Below, in pieces: positions 4,251-8,146 of a stretch of 8,146 bases of DNA. The first letter of the stretch is position 1; each line of letters starts with the position of its first letter. Made by a program: the position numbers and the translations under genes. The notes beneath the pieces were generated by a model. It did no database searches, was not told the origin of the DNA, and was given only the letters and a program-made list of their open reading frames with translations. Source of the DNA: an uncultured Oscillospiraceae bacterium. Its GTDB lineage: Bacteria; Bacillota_A; Clostridia; Oscillospirales; Oscillospiraceae. The stretch is from positions 1-8,146 of the forward strand of contig CAKUMR010000041.1 in NCBI GenBank assembly GCA_934667865.1, given 5' to 3'.

Positions 4251-6497
4251 CTACAAAAAGCGGATGTATTTCAGTCGAATTCTGCGCAGAAGGTTGGATC
4301 TTTTCCACGTTCTGCTCCAGATCTCATCCTTCAGAGAGAGCAGCTCCTGCCGCTGCTGCTCCTGCATGGCATGGCCGCTGAAGCTGGCCTCCTGCCAGAT
4401 TGCGGCGGCGCTGCGGTAGCGCGCGCGGAGGTCCTCGTCCACAAAGGCAGCATAGTCCTCCGGCGGACAGTTTCTCGGCTTAAGCCCCTGCGCGCGCAGA
4501 ACGTCCATGGTGTAATCATAGATCGCGCGGATGGCCGCGGGCAGGTCGTCCGAGAGGAAGCCCGCCTTGCGTCTGGCCGTCTTTTTCCGTTCCCAGACAA
4601 GCCAGAGCACGAACAGCACGAGCAGCGCCGCGGCGGCCAGGATCGCCAGCGCCAGCAAAATCCGGAGCCGGTGGCGGAGCCAGAAGTCCAGCAGCGAGGG
4701 GTCCTCGGTATCGTCGCTCTGCGGCTGATCCTCGGTGTTATCGACCGTGCGGTCATGCGGCTGCTGGCCGATCAGGCCGGAAATGTCCTGATAGCGTTCC
4801 GCCTGCTCCATCGCGGAGAAGTACGGCGGTGTCACCTCAAACGGCAGCCAGCCCACGCCGTCCTGATAGTATTCCACCCATGCGTGCGCCGCCGCGCCGG
4901 TGAGTGAAAGCGTCTGCCCGGCGGAAAGCTCCTGCGCGTCCTGCTTGGTGACCAGGAAACCCTCGACATAGCGCGCGGGGATGCCGTAATAACGGAACAT
5001 CAGCGCCGCAGCCGTGGCATAGTGGATGTCATAGCCCTTCTGCGTGCCGTCGAGGAAGTTCAGAACGAAGTCTATCCCGTCGCCGACGGGCGCAAGGTTC
5101 GTTTCCTCGTAGTCTATGTAGCTCGTGAGGTAAAAGAGAATATTCTGCTTTGCGTTCTGATAGTCAAAATGCGTCTCGCCCTCCTCCACCGAATAATCGC
5201 CCAGCTTTTCCGCGAGATAGCTGCGGATGTCCGAGGGGATCGCGGTGTAATTCTGATAGGCAAAGGCATTGTAGGCCGCCTCATCGCGCAGGAACTGCGT
5301 GTCCTCCGGAAGCTGCGCAAGCGAAGCGTTGATCTTCTGGTACTGCGTGATCAGCCCCGTTCCGGCTGAGAGCGTATAGCTGCGCTGTCCGCGGAAGCCC
5401 TGCGCCGGAAGCGTGCAGTCGCCCACGGCGGACGCATCCAGCCCGGCGCTGTCCGGCAGCAGCTCATAGGGGGCATAGAGATAACGCGAGGAGAGGCCGA
5501 CATTTTCAACGGTAAGGCTGTTCTTCGTTTCCAGAAGCTCCGGCAGCACCGAATCCGCCGCCGCGGCGATCTGCGCCTGCGCGTAGAAGCCGTCCTGATG
5601 CAGCCAGTAGAAGCTGTCCGAAGCGGGATAGAGCGTCTCGGCATCCAGCGCGGTCCAGCGGTTGTTTTCATAGATCTCGCCCGTGAAGCCGCGCAGATAA
5701 TAGGACGTGGGCGTCTGCATGGTGATGTTCAAAACGGTCTCCTGCGTGGTGCGGCGCGGGCCGACATTCCGCAGATCGCCCTCCGGCAGACCCGCGGCGG
5801 CGTTGCTTCCGTAGCGAAGCGTCTGCACCTGCTGCCGCGTCCACTGCACGGCGCGATTCAGAAGCGCGGGCTTTGCGCTCTGCCAGCCGTTCAGCGCCAG
5901 CGCAAACGCAAGCACCAGCGCGGCGGCGCGGAGCCACGCGCCCATGCCGTCGCTTCCGCCAAAGAGCAGAAGGTAGCCGAGCAGCTCCGTCAGCGCGGCG
6001 GCGAGCAGCCAGCCCGCCGTCAGGCGCGGCGCAAAGAGCAGGCACAGCGCGGCAAGCAGCGCCGTCAGGCACCAGAAGCCGCCCGCGCTGCGGCGGCGCG
6101 TCAGGCTCGCGCTCCACACGCCGAGCAGCGCGCCGAGCATACACAGAAGCAGCGCCGCGCCGCGTTCCTCCGCGACGGCGAACAGCTCCAGATTCCCGGC
6201 GTGCAGGTGCTTCCATGCGTCAAGCACGCCGTTTGCCAGCGCGGCAAGCCCGCTCGCAGCCGCCCGCCAGAAAATTGCCGCCGTGACCGCGCAGGCGCCC
6301 ATCCACAGAGCCGGCGCCAGCCAGACACGCCTGCGCCAGAAGGCCGTGGTAACTGCCGCCGCTGCCGCGGCCAGCACGGGAAGCAGGCAGCTCTCCTCCG
6401 GGAGGAAGGCCGCCGCCGTCAGCCAGACGAGCGCCGCGGCAAGCAGCGCCGCGGCAAGGCAGGCGCGCAGGCGGGAAAGCAAATCATTACAGTGCAA
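4251..6497 (-). CDS. Membrane transglutaminase-like protein with Asp in place of the catalytic Cys
   Basis: The 748-residue protein resembles TgpA/DUF3488-type proteins. There are about seven membrane segments (12-32, 38-53, 58-78, 113-132, 139-156, 161-179, 187-204), a large extracytoplasmic part (about 205-608) with the transglutaminase core near 455-570, one membrane segment (612-635), and a cytoplasmic tail (640-748) resembling DUF4129. The core reads KGYDIHYATAAALMFRYYG, then IPARYVEGF, AHAWVEYY and WLPFEVTP. Asp490 stands where active family members have Cys; His538 is kept; Glu554 replaces the usual Asp. Thiol chemistry is thus unlikely unless another Cys takes over. The start is TTG at 6497, inside the last codons of the DUF58 gene, chosen because GGAGG (6506-6510) lies 8 bases upstream and no nearby ATG exists. 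MoxR, DUF58 and transglutaminase genes commonly travel together; their joint role is thought to lie in the envelope. Confidence 0.9.
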   Translation of the reverse strand: MHCNDLLSRLRACLAAALLAAALVWLTAAAFLPEESCLLPVLAAAAAAVTTAFWRRRVWLAPALWMGACAVTAAIFWRAAASGLAALANGVLDAWKHLHAGNLELFAVAEERGAALLLCMLGALLGVWSASLTRRRSAGGFWCLTALLAALCLLFAPRLTAGWLLAAALTELLGYLLLFGGSDGMGAWLRAAALVLAFALALNGWQSAKPALLNRAVQWTRQQVQTLRYGSNAAAGLPEGDLRNVGPRRTTQETVLNITMQTPTSYYLRGFTGEIYENNRWTALDAETLYPASDSFYWLHQDGFYAQAQIAAAADSVLPELLETKNSLTVENVGLSSRYLYAPYELLPDSAGLDASAVGDCTLPAQGFRGQRSYTLSAGTGLITQYQKINASLAQLPEDTQFLRDEAAYNAFAYQNYTAIPSDIRSYLAEKLGDYSVEEGETHFDYQNAKQNILFYLTSYIDYEETNLAPVGDGIDFVLNFLDGTQKGYDIHYATAAALMFRYYGIPARYVEGFLVTKQDAQELSAGQTLSLTGAAAHAWVEYYQDGVGWLPFEVTPPYFSAMEQAERYQDISGLIGQQPHDRTVDNTEDQPQSDDTEDPSLLDFWLRHRLRILLALAILAAAALLVLFVLWLVWERKKTARRKAGFLSDDLPAAIRAIYDYTMDVLRAQGLKPRNCPPEDYAAFVDEDLRARYRSAAAIWQEASFSGHAMQEQQRQELLSLKDEIWSRTWKRSNLLRRIRLKYIRFL

Positions 6498-7590
6498 GGA
6501 ACACGCCTCCCTCCCGATCGAGCCGCCCGGTGCGCAGCACGGTCACCGCGCCGCCGTCCGCTGTCTGCACGTCCTGCTGCTCCTGCCGCAGCGTGAGCAG
6601 GACGACATGGGCATAGTTCAAGGGGCCGCGCGTTGTAAGCCAGCGCTGCACCGTGGTCGTTTCGTCCGGAACGATCTGCGCGGCCAGCAGCTCGGCCAGC
6701 GCCTGCGTCAGCGTGTCGTCGCTCTCGGCCTGCGCCGTGGCAATGCAGCCCTCTTCGCGGTCAAACCACGCGATCTGATGCGCAAAGCCCGCAGAGCACA
6801 GCGCGGCGGAAACCGACGCGGTCAGCTCGCCCAGCGCCTCGCAATCCTCCGGGGCGCAGGGCGCGGACACGCTGTTGTCCATGAGCAGTAAAATGGAATG
6901 ATTGACCGGCAGGCCAAGCTGACGCACGATCACCTCGCCGGTCTTTTCCGTCAGCTTCCAGTGGATGCTGCGCACGCGGTCGCCGGGGACGTACTCGCGC
7001 AGCGCGAAGGTCTCGCTGGGGTCGCCGCCCGGACGGTGCATGGAGTATTCGTCGCTGTCCATCTCCACACTGGAGCGGTCGGAGAAGGACAGCTGCACGG
7101 GGTACAATTCCGGCAGCACAAGGCTGTAGGCGCGCGCGTCGCAGGAAATTCTTCTTCCGTACAGGCCGAACAGATCATAGACCCGCAGGTCGTGCAGAGA
7201 AAATTCGAGCTTGCCGCAGCGCTGCGCGGAGAACGCCGCTGCGGCGCTGCGCTTCTGCTTCCCCGCGACCGAAAAGCGCAGACGGCGCTCGCCCTGCTCG
7301 CCCGTCAGGAGGTTGCGGCAGCCGACGCGCAGGCAGACCGCCGCGCAGGTCAGAACGGAGCCGTTCTCCACGGTGAGCAGGGCTTCCACCGTTTCTCCCT
7401 TCTGCGCGGAGAGCCGGGCGCGCAGCGACACACGCAGGCGTCCGGCGGCCAGCGCGCTCAGCGCGATCTCAAGCGCCGCAGCGCCGAGGCTCCCGGCCAG
7501 AATACAGCCCGGCATCGCGCTTTTGCTCAGCGCCCAGACGAGAAGCCACCCAAGAAGCCACAGCCCATAGGCGATCCGATGTCCGACCAT
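6487..7590 (-). CDS. DUF58 domain protein (vWA-like), membrane-anchored
   Basis: The 367-residue protein begins with two membrane helices (about 6-22 and 26-49), then a beta-rich segment and the DUF58 signature PGDRVRSIHWK (202-212) continuing TEKTGEVIVRQ. Just after it, LLLMDNSVS carries a D238-x-S240-x-S242 motif like the metal-dependent adhesion site of von Willebrand A domains, which fits the view that DUF58 proteins are vWA relatives working with MoxR ATPases. The ATG at 7590 is 3 bases past the moxR stop (TGA-gcc-ATG) and lacks a good ribosome binding site, so translation is probably coupled to moxR. Its 3' end overlaps the transglutaminase gene by 11 bases. The family is certain; the molecular role is inferred from known MoxR-vWA pairs. 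Confidence 0.92.
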   Translation of the reverse strand: MVGHRIAYGLWLLGWLLVWALSKSAMPGCILAGSLGAAALEIALSALAAGRLRVSLRARLSAQKGETVEALLTVENGSVLTCAAVCLRVGCRNLLTGEQGERRLRFSVAGKQKRSAAAAFSAQRCGKLEFSLHDLRVYDLFGLYGRRISCDARAYSLVLPELYPVQLSFSDRSSVEMDSDEYSMHRPGGDPSETFALREYVPGDRVRSIHWKLTEKTGEVIVRQLGLPVNHSILLLMDNSVSAPCAPEDCEALGELTASVSAALCSAGFAHQIAWFDREEGCIATAQAESDDTLTQALAELLAAQIVPDETTTVQRWLTTRGPLNYAHVVLLTLRQEQQDVQTADGGAVTVLRTGRLDREGGVFLAL

Positions 7591-7593
7591 GGC

Positions 7594-8146
7594 TCAGATG
7601 TGATCCGGACGGCGCACCTGCTCCAGAAGCCCGGTGAGCACGTCGGCCGCGGTCGTGTCGGAGATCTTCGCCTTGGGCGCGAGGAACAGACGATGCGCGC
7701 AGACATCGATGAACACGCTCTGCACGTCCTCCGGGAGAACATAGTCCCGGCCGTGCATGAAGGCGCGGCTCTTTGCCATGCGGCACACGGCCAGCGCGCC
7801 GCGCGGGCTGACGCCCAGCAGCACCAGAGGATGCGCGCGCGTGGCCTCGGTCAGGCGCGTCACATATTCCAGCAGGGGGTCTGCCATATGGACGGACTGC
7901 GCCTGCCGCTGCATCTCCAGCAGCGCCTCGGCCGAGGAGACCTCCCGCACCTGCGTCAGCGGGTCGTCCTGCTGACGGTCGCGGAGGATATTGACCTGAC
8001 TTTCGAAATCGGGGTAGCCCATTTCCAGCCGCACCATGAAGCGGTCGAGCTGAGCCTGCGGCAGAAGCTGCGTGCCCGCCGAGCCGACGGGGTTCTGCGT
8101 GGCGATAACGGCGAAGGGCGCAGGCAGGGGATGCGTCACGCCATCC
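7594..8146 (-). CDS. MoxR-family AAA+ ATPase (C-terminal 183 residues, cut by window edge)
   Basis: The reading frame is open to the right edge, where it reads DGVTHPLPAPFAVIATQNP. This is the segment just after Walker B in MoxR proteins and includes the sensor-1 Asn of ATQNP. The arginine-finger stretch AQLDRFMVRLEMGYP follows, then the helical lid with VSPRGALAVCRMAKSRAF, the sensor-2 region, and YVLPEDVQ. Walker A and B lie outside the window. A GTG at 8139 could be taken as a start, but homology continues past it, so it is internal. MoxR ATPases act as chaperone-like partners of vWA proteins, here the DUF58 protein 3 bases downstream. The operon promoter is beyond the window. Confidence 0.94.
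   Translation of the reverse strand, partial: DGVTHPLPAPFAVIATQNPVGSAGTQLLPQAQLDRFMVRLEMGYPDFESQVNILRDRQQDDPLTQVREVSSAEALLEMQRQAQSVHMADPLLEYVTRLTEATRAHPLVLLGVSPRGALAVCRMAKSRAFMHGRDYVLPEDVQSVFIDVCAHRLFLAPKAKISDTTAADVLTGLLEQVRRPDHI

Noticed and set aside
4234..4308. 25-residue N-terminal extension of the lipoprotein
   Set aside because: It would bury the lipoprotein signal inside the protein and overlap the upstream gene. The ATG at 4233 has AGGAGG just upstream and begins a canonical signal sequence.
3004..4419. Plus-strand open frame of 471 codons
   Set aside because: It lies antisense to the lipoprotein gene and the 3' end of the transglutaminase gene. The translation is Arg/Ala/His-rich with no recognisable domain, as expected from reading high-GC coding DNA on the wrong strand.
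5598..6596. Plus-strand open frame of 332 codons
   Set aside because: It is antisense to the Ala-rich membrane part of the transglutaminase-like gene. The product is Arg/Gln/Ala low-complexity sequence without a ribosome site, so it is a GC-driven shadow.
8137..8139. GTG as the start of the MoxR gene
   Set aside because: The frame stays open to the window edge and the preceding codons (Asp-Gly) continue the conserved MoxR segment before THPLP. The gene is truncated by the window and does not start here.

Overview
The window looks like G+C-rich Firmicutes (Clostridia) chromosome, probably from an Oscillospiraceae/Ruminococcaceae-type gut anaerobe. The evidence is strong AGGAGG-type ribosome binding sites, sigma-A-like promoters in short AT-rich gaps, a Gram-positive-style lipoprotein and a MoxR-DUF58-transglutaminase gene order. 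This placement rests on general features, not on a database match. I see no rRNA, tRNA, IS element, CRISPR array, phage gene or riboswitch.

Layout. (1) Positions 1-882, minus strand: two tandem genes for paralogous TIM-barrel proteins related to the tryptophan synthase alpha subunit (TrpA). The downstream one runs off the left edge. No trpB or other trp gene is visible. (2) Positions 883-1316: a 434-base AT-rich divergent control region. It has a good promoter facing each way and a 13-base element, TGAACAAYAGACC, repeated once in the 5' leader of each transcript. (3) Positions 1317-2075, plus strand: a GntR/HutC-type regulator with a UTRA effector domain, the natural candidate to bind that element. 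(4) Positions 2076-2173: a convergent gap with a perfect 18-base palindrome and a strong bidirectional terminator. (5) Positions 2174-8146, minus strand: five genes that read from right to left, moxR (partial), a DUF58 protein, a membrane transglutaminase-like protein, a transcobalamin-like lipoprotein (alpha/alpha toroid plus DUF4430) and a YfcE-type phosphodiesterase. The first four are tightly packed: gaps of 3 and 17 bases and one 11-base overlap.

How the genes may work together. The left half looks like a small self-contained regulon: a ligand-sensing repressor controls itself and a divergent operon of two TrpA-like lyase/aldolase-fold proteins. One of them has lost the catalytic Glu of true TrpA, so the pair probably acts on something other than indole-glycerol phosphate, or one member is non-catalytic. 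The right half is a MoxR AAA+ / DUF58 / transglutaminase envelope cluster with an unusual addition, a secreted lipoprotein with the domain order of animal vitamin B12 carriers. The transglutaminase-like protein has Asp-His-Glu where the classic triad is Cys-His-Asp, so it may be a binding or structural protein. The phosphodiesterase probably has its own promoter as well as read-through.

The best candidates for something undescribed are the GntR/TrpA-like pair regulon and the lipoprotein plus pseudo-transglutaminase module.
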